A stretch of DNA of 27,299 bases. It comes from Phallusia fumigata (taxonomy: Eukaryota > Chordata > Ascidiacea > Phlebobranchia > Ascidiidae). A program made the translations under genes and the position numbers. Below the pieces are notes generated by a model, which was not told where the DNA came from, did not search any database, and saw nothing but the letters and a program-made list of their open reading frames with translations. Positions 1-8,206 of this stretch are shown here, in pieces. Within the stretch, counting starts at the first letter, position 1. Every line of letters starts with the position of its first letter. Location of the stretch: the NCBI GenBank assembly GCA_008931825.1, contig QXVZ01021193.1, forward strand, positions 1 through 27,299, read 5' to 3'.

Positions 1-837
1 GTAAAACAAGGTTTGTTCGAAGTAATTTTCGATTTGATAAAGCTAATACGGCAAACACGTTTGTACAGAAGTTGCAAAAAGGCAGTTGAGGCTTTGACTT
101 CGGGTGACTTAACTTAACTTATTAATCCATCTAACTAAATCATCAGCTTATTTTGGTAAGCTCGGACGCCCCGATCAAAATCGGAATTTTTCACAAAAAA
201 GACACTATAACAACATCTGAACCTTTCTGTGCCGAAACAATTGATACCAGCTGCTTTGAAGTTTCAAACCTTTCGCAAAAATGTTACATTGTTTTAAATG
301 ACGATACATCCTGATCACAACAAAACTTTTATAACAAAGACTTGTGATATGATCACATTGGTTTCCTATCATACGCAAAGAGGATTTAATAGGACACATA
401 AGGTCTAAAAGTAATTGTTTTGCAAGACAATAAATTTCCCAGTAGAAATGGAGCTACATGATTTTATTCTGTCACCAGTAGTTTGCAAAAAAAGAGACGT
501 GATAAAAGTTGAAGCTTTTGACAAAAAAGAAGTTAGTAAAATGTTTTTGTGAAAAGTGTTTAGATCTGCAGCTATGGTACCTGCATAGTGTTCTGTGCAT
601 AGGTTTTGCCTTTAAAACAATACATATTTTTTATTGTGTACATATAGATACGTGTAAATATAAATAAAAAGTGAGAGACCCATTTAAAGAGTAACAACAT
701 AAGCAACACTTTATTGTTTCATATCAAAAACAATTTTTCTTGCTTATTAATTAAACGATTCAGCAATAACTCACGCCATTATCAGTGATGCAGTCACTGT
801 ATGATTAATAATTTTTTGCAGAAAAACGTACAGTAAG
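1..837. other. Upstream non-coding stretch of the peptide cluster
   Basis: I see no convincing coding sequence here on either strand. The DNA is AT-rich. A TATA-like run (tataaata) lies near 657-664, and an acceptor-like pyrimidine tract ending in AG at 820-821 lies just before the first start codon at 838. The stretch probably holds the promoter and outron or 5' intron of peptide gene A. Short fragments such as the gcaaaaaggcagttg run near 75-90 also occur in the 3' flanks of gene B near 3310 and 5290, so part of it shares ancestry with the cluster's spacers. Confidence 0.4.
657..664 (+). promoter_or_regulatory. Possible TATA box for peptide gene A
   Basis: The run tataaata lies about 175 bp upstream of the start codon at 838. 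That distance would suit a short outron or 5' UTR intron removed at the acceptor 820-821. In AT-rich DNA such a match is common by chance. Confidence 0.2.
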
Positions 838-1692
838 ATGTTTTCAAAATCAATTTTGTTTTTTCTGATTCTGTGTTCGGTTGCAATCTACAATGCACAA
901 GCTTGTCACCCGTGAGTTTTTATCAATAACTTGACTTAAAAGCGACGTACACTAGGAACTTTCGTTATCTTGCAAAGAGTTTCAGAAACAAAAGTAGAAG
1001 CACTTGATTAATTTTCGACGTAAAAGTTTATTGATCTGCGAGTCAAAGCATTTTTCCTATGAGAAAAGTTTGGGAAACACCTAATGATGATTATTAACTG
1101 GGCTTCTGCGCTACACTGCTGATTTTAAATTTGTTAGGAGTAACATGAACATGCTGGTGCTTAGAGTGAAATATACCAAAGTCAAATAAGTGTCAGTGTG
1201 ATACACATGTAGACTCCAACCAATAGAAAATTATAATGTACAAGNTTGTTAGGAGTAACATGAACATGCTGGTGCTTAGAGTGAAATATACCAAAGTCAA
1301 ATAAGTGTCAGTGTGATACACATGTAGACTCCAACCAATAGAAAATTATAATGTACAAGTTTTATCAACAAACATTTATTTTTATTTTTGTAGTTGTCTG
1401 CCGTTTATGGGTTGCAAATTACATAAACAGGAGGGTGTTCCCATAGAAGTACATGGTAAGTTGTACAAAAAACATACTGATTACCTGCTGTATCTTCTGT
1501 GTTTTGTGCAATCATAGCCACGACAAAGAAATATTTGTCAAGGATTAAAAAATGTTAAACTACATCGGACCTTTTTTTGGGTTATTTTGTCTTTAATATT
1601 TGTTATCCCTTCCAGATGATGATGTCAAACCCGAGTCGAGAGAGGAATGGAACAGGCCCAAAAGAGCACTTGGCCCATTTGTGCGCGATTAG
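838..1692 (+). CDS. Peptide gene A: small secreted peptide precursor, 70 aa, three exons
   Basis: The coding exons are 838-911, 1394-1455 and 1616-1692, with intron phases 2 and 1 and GT-AG ends. The predicted protein has 70 residues. Residues 1-20 form a clear signal peptide (basic Lys4, hydrophobic core, likely cleavage after Asn-Ala at 19-20, leaving an N-terminal Gln). The mature part has Cys23, Cys26 and Cys32 in the segment CHPCLPFMGCK, then an acidic stretch around 38-56. A dibasic KR at 61-62 precedes the C-terminal octapeptide ALGPFVRD. This looks like a processed precursor of a neuropeptide, hormone or antimicrobial peptide. I recognise no known family and the odd Cys number is unusual. 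The start is the first ATG after an acceptor (AG at 820-821). The first exon is homologous in length, phase and sequence to the first exon of gene B. Intron 1 contains a 114-bp duplication around an N, probably an assembly artefact. The exon model is inferred from phase and splice sites, without transcripts. Confidence 0.72.
1131..1359 (+). repeat. 114-bp perfect direct duplication around an N (1131-1244 and 1246-1359)
   Basis: The 114 bases before the N at 1245 are repeated without visible difference directly after it, inside intron 1 of gene A. The exact abutment on a single N indicates two contig ends covering the same bases that were joined without being merged. A real tandem repeat is possible but less likely. 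Confidence 0.8.
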
Positions 1693-1771
1693 GAATCATG
1701 AAATCACAGAACGTTTGTCTCTGAACTTGAAAGCTTTCCAGCTACACCACGACCGGTAGTGGTGAACAAAA

Positions 1772-1777
1772 AATAAA
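1772..1777 (+). terminator. Poly(A) signal of peptide gene A
   Basis: A canonical AATAAA lies 80 bp after the gene A stop codon at 1690-1692. The same signal is kept in the second copy of this 3' flank at 3563-3568. Confidence 0.55.
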
Positions 1778-2245
1778 ACAACATAGAAACAAATATTTTC
1801 ACTGATGTTTGAAGTTCACAAGTAGGCTGACATCTGCACATTGTTTAACGTTATCAGCAGGAAGTGACAAAAATCGACTGCTTATAAGTCGTAAGGTTAA
1901 GACACAGTCGGATGAAACAAAGTTGTTTGCAAATTTAGTAAGTGGTTCGGAAATTGATGTTTGAGCTGTGAAGGTCTCAAATTTGATTAATTTACTTAAC
2001 TAACTTTGGGTGTTCACTTTACGGAAAAAGGTGACAAAGCGCATCCAAGGGATCTGAGCAGAACAACGAGTATAAGTTGCCACTGTAGCAAAATTCTGTC
2101 CAGCAAAAGTTGGAGGCCCCAACTTAAAGTTGTAAATCGTTCAGTTAAACTTTCCGTAGTTCTGATTGGATTGAATTGGATATTATCTTCTTTAAAGTTC
2201 CACGTATCGTGGAGATTTTGATGTTGCACTTACATTTTTTTACAG

Positions 2246-2739
2246 GAACAAGTAGTTGAACAAATGTTGTCAAATATTCTCATAATTTGTCTGCTTCTGT
2301 GTTCTGTTGCAATTTTCAACGCCCAAGAAAATCATATGTAAGTTTGATGCTTTACTATTCATTTGGGGACAATGCTTTTTTGCAAATCTGGTATTTTTTA
2401 TCACAGCAGTAGAAAGGAGAGGAGCGGAATTTCAGATCAACCATATCGTGAGTCTGTAAACATGCCTCTGTATTTAATGCAACAATAAACATACAAGAAA
2501 AAAATGAAATAAATGTGAAAAATTTTAATAAATGTAAAAAAAAATTTTTTTGACACTTATCTGGTAAGAACATATTGGTAAATTTCTACAAAAGGTATTA
2601 CCTGGCTGATTTACAGTTTTTTTCCCAAGGTCTGGAACATATTCTGACGTCAGAGGGAGGGCACCAAGCGGTTGAGGGAAGTCATAAAAACTTTGACGTA
2701 AATGGAAATGGCCTCGGCTTTGGCGGCTTTGGACGATAA
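2246..2739 (+). CDS. Peptide gene B: small secreted Gly/Phe-rich peptide precursor, 74 aa, three exons
   Basis: A splice acceptor (AG at 2244-2245) lies 18 nt before the start codon at 2264. The coding exons are 2264-2337, 2407-2447 and 2630-2739, with phases 2 and 1 as in gene A. Residues 1-20 are a signal peptide (likely cleavage after Asn-Ala at 19-20), almost the same as in gene A, while the mature part is different. It starts Gln-Glu-Asn-His and has a basic patch SRKER at 26-30. It ends in the glycine- and phenylalanine-rich tail NFDVNGNGLGFGGFGR (59-74). The final Gly-Arg could serve as an amidation donor after removal of Arg, giving a C-terminal Phe-amide; this is an inference. There are no Cys outside the signal. 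Exon 2 has a tandem CAGCAG acceptor, so residue 26 may be included or skipped. The function is unknown. Neuropeptide and antimicrobial roles are both open. Confidence 0.72.
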
Positions 2740-2807
2740 TCTACTATTGCATTTTCAAGAAATTTATTGGTGTGTTGACCAACTCGTAGCAGAGTAAGAC
2801 AAAGAAT

Positions 2808-2813
2808 AATAAA
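2808..2813 (+). terminator. Poly(A) signal of peptide gene B
   Basis: AATAAA lies 69 bp after the stop codon at 2737-2739. The second copy of the gene keeps the same signal at 4786-4791. Confidence 0.5.
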
Positions 2814-3458
2814 TCTAACAGCAGACAATGAGACCGTGTAGGGTTTTGCGTCAGACAAAACGTCCTAGGGCCCAAATGACAGAACCTGCCCAGGATTTTA
2901 TAGTTCACCTGGGTATTATACGAATTACAACCGCAAGCTCTTTTCATATAGACCCGATAATCTTAAGAGGTTGAGAATAGTTTGAGCTGGCCCAGACTAT
3001 GTGGCGCAATTGTTAGAAAGGTTTGCGCCCGAGTTTGCCTGAGTTTTGCTGGTCACTACGTTTTTAGGGAAAATCTTTCGCGCCTTGATCGCATGTAACC
3101 TTGACACAGCTTGAAGCAAAACCACAGATAATTACTGTACTTGATGATGACGTTTAGATTCCTCGAACACATCGTACAAAAGCTATGGAAAGCAACAAGA
3201 TCAAAACAAGATGTTGTTACAGCGGAAATTTCCGCAATAAGTGCAAAGAAAGCAGAAATAGTGCATAGGTTTTTTGTGACAAAGCTTTCATCAGCAACAA
3301 TAGTCGTGCAGCAAAAAGGCAGTTGTAAGAAAAGACAGTTGTCTTTACAATTCAGAACGGACTTGACTGTTTGAAACATTACAACTAGTCGATGCAAGGC
3401 TCTCCTGGGGCCTCATAATAAACTGCAATGTGAAAACTTGTTTGCAAAAAGCAGTAGA
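2814..3458. other. 3' flank of gene B, first copy
   Basis: I see no gene here. Both strands carry short open frames (for example near 3056-3397), but they lack start context and family resemblance. The stretch is repeated almost unchanged at about 4792-5438, so its frames are conserved only through recent duplication or allelism. Confidence 0.4.
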
Positions 3459-3459
3459 N

Positions 3460-3483
3460 CTTGGCCCATTTGTGCGCGATTAG
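3460..3483 (+). pseudogene. Gene A exon 3 fragment in the second copy
   Basis: Only the last seven codons of gene A exon 3 plus its stop are present (LGPFVRD followed by TAG at 3481-3483). The rest is cut off by the N at 3459. The fragment is probably the truncated start of an overlapping contig, not a decayed gene. The seven codons are identical to those of gene A. Confidence 0.6.
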
Positions 3484-4054
3484 GAATCAAGAAATCACAG
3501 AACGTTTGTCTCTGAACTTGAAAGCTTTCCAGCTACATCGAGACTGGTAGTGGTGAACAAAAAATAAAACAACATAGAAACAAATATTTTCACTGATGCT
3601 TGAAGTTCACAAGTAGGCCGACATTTGCACATAGTTTAGTGTTATCAGCAGGAAGTGACAAAAATCGATTGCTTATAGGTCGTAAGGTTAAGACCCAGTC
3701 GAATGAAACAAAGTTGTTTGCAAATTTAGTAAGTGGTTCTGAAAGTGATGTTTGAGCTGTGAAGGTCTCAAATTTTGTTCGAGGTAAAAAAAAGATGACT
3801 TAACTAACTTTGGGTGTTTATTTTACGAGAAAAAGGTGACAAAGCGCTTCCAAGGGATCTGAGCAGAACAACGAGTATAAGTTGACACTGTAGCAAAAGT
3901 TGGAGGCCGCAACATGAAATTGTAAATCATTCAGTTAAACTTTCCGTAGTTCTGATTGGATTTAATTAAATGTTAGCTCCTTTAAAATTCCACGTATCGT
4001 GGAGATTTTGATGTTGCACTTACATTTTTTTTGCAGAAACAAATAGTTGAACAA

Positions 4055-4717
4055 ATGTTGTCAAATATTCTAATAATTTGTCTGCTTCTGTGTTCTATTT
4101 CAATTTTCAACGCCCAAGAAAATCATATGTAAGTTTGATGCTTTACTATTCATTTGGGGACAATTCTTTTTTGCAAATCTGGTATTTTTTATCACAGCAG
4201 TAGAAAGGAGAGGAGCGGAATTTCAGATCAACCAAATCGTGAGTTTGTAAACATGCCTCTGTATTTAATGCAACAATAAACATACAAGAAATAAATGAAA
4301 TAAATGTGAAAAATTTTAACAAATATTGGTAAATTTCTACAAAAGGTATTACCTGGCTGATTTAAAGGTTTTTTTCCAAGGTCTGGAACATACCCTGACG
4401 TCAGAGGGAGGGCACCAAGCGGTTGATGGAAGNGGAGAGGAGCGGAATTTCAGATCAACCAAATCGTGAGTTTGTAAACATGCCTCTGTATTTAATGCAA
4501 CAATAAACATACAAGAAATAAATGAAATAAATGTGAAAAATTTTAACAAATATTGGTAAATTTCTACAAAAGGTATTACCTGGCTGATTTAAAGGTTTTT
4601 TTCCAAGGTCTGGAACATACCCTGACGTCAGAGGGAGGGCACCAAGCGGTTGATGGAAGTCACAAAAACTTTGACGTAAATGGAAATGGCCTCGGCTTTG
4701 GCGGCTTTGGACGATAA
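4055..4717 (+). CDS. Peptide gene B, second copy or allele, interrupted by an N-bounded duplication
   Basis: The exons are 4055-4128, 4198-4238 and 4608-4717. An incomplete extra piece of exon 3 (4381-4432) and an extra piece of exon 2 lie between them because of the 226-bp duplication around the N at 4433. Once the duplicate is ignored, the model encodes 74 residues with the same signal peptide, SRKER patch and GLGFGGFGR end as gene B. Five residues differ: V15I, A17S, Y39N, I43T and E48D. The acceptor (AG at 4035-4036) again lies 18 nt before the ATG. Allele and recent paralog are both possible. The N-bounded layout favours an allele. Confidence 0.6.
4207..4659 (+). repeat. 226-bp perfect direct duplication around an N (4207-4432 and 4434-4659)
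   Basis: The sequence from inside exon 2 to inside exon 3 of the second gene B copy is repeated after the N at 4433 with no difference that I can see. As at 1245, this looks like an unmerged contig overlap. It artificially doubles parts of exons 2 and 3. Confidence 0.8.
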
Positions 4718-5606
4718 TCTACTATTGCATTTTCAAGAAATTTATTGGTGTGTTTACCAACTCGTAGCAGAGTAAGACAAAGATTAATAAATCTAACAGC
4801 AGACAATGAGACCGTGTAGGGTTTTGCGTCAGACAAAACGTCCTAGGGCCCAAATGACAGAACCTGCCCAGGATTTTATAGTTCACCTGGGTATTATACG
4901 AATTACAACCGCAAGCTCTTTTCATATAGACCCGATAATCTTAAGAGGTTGAGAATAGTTTGAGCTGGCCCAGACCATGTGGCGCAATTGTTAGAAAGGT
5001 TTGCGCCCGAGTTTGCCTGAGTTTTGCTGGTCACTACGTTTTTAGGGAAAATCTTTCGCGCCTTGGTAGCATGTAACCTTGAAACAGCTTGAAGCAAAAC
5101 CACAGATAATTACTGTACTTGATAATGACGTTTAGATTCCTCGCACACATCAAACAAAAGCTATGGAAAGCAACAAGATCAAAACAAGATGTTGTTACAG
5201 CGGAAATTTCCGCAATAAGTGCAAAGAAAGCAGAAATAGTGCATAGGTTCCTTTGTGACAAAGCTTTCATCAGCAACAATAGTCGTGCAGCAAAAAGGCA
5301 GTTGCAAGAAAAGACAGTTGTCTTTACAATTCAGAACGGACTTGACTGTTTGAAACATTACAACTAGTCGATGCAAGGCTCTCCTGGGCCCTCATAATAA
5401 ACTGCAATGTGAAAACTTTGTTTGCAAAAAGCAGTAGATGAGGGATAAGGCTTCTCTCTTTGATATAGATTTACATTATGGAAAAGAACTTAATGATACT
5501 GAACATAAGTGGCTACAGCAGCAAAAGACGCAGTTAGGCAATTCTTTGAAACCGAAGCTATAAGTTATTGTACGCTGAGTCTACGTGTTCACTTGAAGTA
5601 TTGCCT

Positions 5607-5768
5607 ATGGCGAATACTTTATTGTTACATTTACTTTTTTTAGAAACAAATAAGCAAACAAATGATGCCAAAGTTCCTAATAACCTGTCTGATTACAAAA
5701 GTTACAAAAGTTTCGTAACAAAAAAATTTGGCTGCTGTCGTGTGTGTTCGAATCCAACTTTTTGCTAG
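5607..5768 (+). CDS. Doubtful small ORF with a Cys-rich C-terminus
   Basis: An open frame of 53 codons begins MANTLLLHLLFLE, a short hydrophobic start, and ends KKFGCCRVCSNPTFC, so four Cys (pattern CC-x2-C-x5-C) follow a dibasic site. This order, hydrophobic start then dibasic site then Cys cluster, would suit a small secreted peptide. Against it, the frame runs across a stretch homologous to the acceptor and signal exon of gene B (5640-5718) in another reading frame, and the hydrophobic start is short. I regard it as probably a chance ORF. Confidence 0.2.
   Translation: MANTLLLHLLFLETNKQTNDAKVPNNLSDYKSYKSFVTKKFGCCRVCSNPTFC
5662..5718 (+). pseudogene. Decayed signal exon of the peptide family
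   Basis: The sequence around 5640-5700 aligns with the acceptor, short leader and first coding exon of gene B: a T-rich tract then tag, aaacaaat, aacaaATG, and similar codons through Cys-Leu. The reading frame gives MMPKFLITCLITKVTKVS and then a stop. The hydrophobic core is broken by lysines and there is no donor at the expected place. It is a degenerate relic of a further family member. Confidence 0.5.
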
Positions 5769-5959
5769 CCAACTACCTATGTTTGGCTGATTGAAATTGT
5801 TTGAAAGGCCGACTGTGATCCGGTGTTACGTGTCATTCAGTCCTGGAGGTTTAGGCATTTAAGTCATGTAAAACTTTGTCCACAGAACTGGAAGATTTTC
5901 TAAGGTCAGTTAGTTACTTTTTCTACGTTCACATGCTTGTGATTGTTTTTGTGCATCTT

Positions 5960-6072
5960 AACCGGCCTCAAAGTTAGGGGTGGCTGACAAGGTGACCCCA
6001 GGGTCTTGGGGCACCCCGCTGCTCGAAGAGCGCGAAATAAACTAAACTAAACTAAACTATAAACTAAACTAA
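5960..6072 (+). mobile_element. Possible retroposon 3' end with a (TAAAC)n tail
   Basis: A GC-richer block (5960-6036) runs straight into a pentanucleotide array of the type (taaac)n at about 6037-6072. A compositional island ending in a short-unit tail is typical of the 3' end of SINEs or some non-LTR elements. I cannot name a family and see no target-site duplication. Confidence 0.3.
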
Positions 6073-6789
6073 GTGGACGCCGGGCGGAAGGTGGTGGGAT
6101 TGTTGGTTTATCGGGAAAGGGACTGGAGGATAATAGAACTACTGATTTGTTGCTTGTAGTGAGGGAAATTTATTTGTCTATGTCAGAAATGAAATTACAA
6201 GTTTAATTACTTCGTAGCATTACAGAACAGTAGTTGGTGCAGCTGTGTAGCGGTTTCGGGCCAAAAAAACGCTTTTACGTACCAAACGACAACAGCTTAC
6301 GGTTCGATTTTTATTACAGTTAAAGTTTAATTTCCTACTATCCTATGAACTTTAAACTACTTTGTCACTAAAATTTAAACTTTACAAATAAAATGATTTT
6401 CATTTTTAGCCAATTTGGACATAAATGAAGAAGTAAAAGCAAAAACAATAACGACAATGTTCTGATATCAACATTATAATAACTGTTAAAAAGTACAAAA
6501 CTGTTGAAATTTTAACAAATACATTACATAAGGTTTTTACTTTCTCATTAAAACTAGATCGATATTCTACTGTTAATGAAAAATTTGCATTTCGAAAAAG
6601 TGATACCAGTATATTGAGTTGCTGCTGTGGGAATCGACGCCGTCAATCAATTGTTTGGAGCAACGACCAATAATTGCATAGCGTCATGTTCAACATTCTG
6701 AAATACGAAATAAAGTTTTAGGCACCGCGGTTACTATACACTTATTTACTTGACGGTTAATTATCTGCAATACTTTAACCTTGTTTTAG
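6073..6789. other. Spacer before the fourth signal exon
   Basis: I see no convincing gene in this AT-rich stretch. It ends in an acceptor-like tract (AG at 6788-6789) just before the fourth signal exon. Confidence 0.35.
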
Positions 6790-6810
6790 AAAAAAAAATG
6801 TCAAAAACTA

Positions 6811-6866
6811 ATGAGTCGTTCGCTTCTGTGTTGTACTGCTTTATATACAGCACAGGCTGAAGACGG
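6811..6866 (+). CDS. Signal-peptide exon of a fourth family member, rest not found
   Basis: The exon reads MSRSLLCCTALYTAQAED and ends in a phase 2 donor (GG|GTAAG). Aligned from the donor backwards it has the same spacing as gene A: Leu-Cys, Ala, Tyr, Ala-Gln-Ala at matching places. An acceptor (AG at 6788-6789) precedes it by 21 nt. The signal is about five codons shorter than in A and B. Another ATG at 6798-6800 is out of frame with the conserved part, so a small deletion may have damaged the start. I could not identify exons 2 and 3 with confidence. A possible second exon after the AG near 7055 would give only about 15 codons. It may be a partial or dying gene. Confidence 0.45.
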
Positions 6867-8206
6867 GTAAGTTGAGTAAACAATATTAAGGCAAAGTGAT
6901 ATTTTGTACACAACAGGTGTATTCAAACCAAAACTACCTTGCTGTGTACAATTTGTCTCACAAATACACAAATATATATTTCTTACTAAACCCACGATTT
7001 TCTAATCAACATAATAATTTGTTAATTTTGTCTTTTGTTTGTGATACTTCACTAGTGATGGGGGAGGCCCCTCTGTTGGAATTAAGTTAGTTTGTAATTA
7101 ATAAAACGATAATAATTTCGAAACACAATTTGTTGGTATAGCGGTAAATAAGCTAATACACTGTTTTGATGCTTTATGTACAACTCAGAACAGTTTACAG
7201 ACTTTTGACTGTTTTTAGATAAATTAAAGACGTGAAAGGCAGTATGGTGCAGTACAAGAGTAATTTTCGCTGTAATAAACTGAAAGTTAAGCAAGGGCAT
7301 CATAGCCTTGGCGTTTTTCAAATACCAGGTCGAAGATTTTTGTTCCCGATTCCGGTAAACCGGTTTAGAGGTTCGGTAGGAGGCCAAACCGGCCAAAACC
7401 GGTTTGAAACTGGAATATTTTTACAAATAGGTTTCAAAGCCGGAATTTTCTGCAATTTTTTGGCGTTTCAAACGCAAAAACATAAAAGCAGTAACATCGT
7501 CAACTTGACACGCTAAGTTATTAACATTTTATAGTTTGCAAACTGGCACACTGTGTTCAAATGGTTGAACACCACTGTCCCACACTTGGTTTTACAGTAA
7601 TAAAAAACACCTTTGCTATCACACAATCACAGACACTTTAAAACTTAAAAGGCACTTCACATTGACAAACAAAAATGTACAATCGCGGGGGACTGGCTTT
7701 AAACAAATAATGCTGAATATTTGGTAGTTAATCGCATGAACTTTTCGTAATATGCAACGCTAAGAAAAAATACAAATGAAACCTTGGGGAAAAGCATAAT
7801 CTTTTTTCACAGATTACTATGTCTTTCGTTGTGGAGCTATGTAATCCAGCTTTTTCACTCACAGCCCACATTAAGTTCACGTTTAAGCAATGCACAACTT
7901 CCGGCGGTAAGCAGAATCGTGTGATGATAGAAAGCGAAAATTTAACGCAATGTTTTTTCTAAATATCTGTACCACATATTATATACGTGTGCAACAATGT
8001 ACATGCGTTCGCTGCGTGGTATAACACCCAAACGATTTGCAGCTGTGTGTTACTAATAAAGCATTGGTACAAAACATATCAGTACAAGATAGGTAATTCA
8101 AATTCACATTTGATCTTTGACACAAAAATTGGTTGTACCAATATCCAAAAAAACACAAAAACATGATTTGTAGTTGCAAACAAATTTGTTGTACATAGTT
8201 TTTTCT
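6867..8206. other. Intergenic region between the peptide cluster and APEH
   Basis: I found no supported gene. Short ORFs occur on both strands without family features. A cluster of CCGG-centred palindromic words lies at about 7338-7450. The 3' UTR of APEH must lie just below 8207, but I see no canonical AATAAA for it on the minus strand in the nearest 200 bases. Confidence 0.4.

Larger units (their letters stand above)
1669..5438 (+). repeat. Long direct duplication around the N at 3459 (1669-3458 and 3460-5438)
   Basis: The sequence from the last part of gene A exon 3 through gene B and its 3' flank occurs twice. The first copy stops exactly at the N and the second starts exactly after it. 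The copies differ by many substitutions and small indels, far more than the other N-bounded pairs in this window. Two divergent haplotypes placed in tandem is my preferred reading. A true tandem gene duplication with a sequence gap is the alternative. Confidence 0.75.

Noticed and set aside
3056..3397. 113-codon minus-strand ORF repeated at 5034-5376
   Set aside because: The two frames are split differently by indels between the copies, and repetition follows from the DNA duplication. There is no coding-type conservation.
7232..7516. 94-codon plus-strand ORF
   Set aside because: It runs through the CCGG-palindrome cluster, has no domain, and its apparent composition bias comes from the repeated words.
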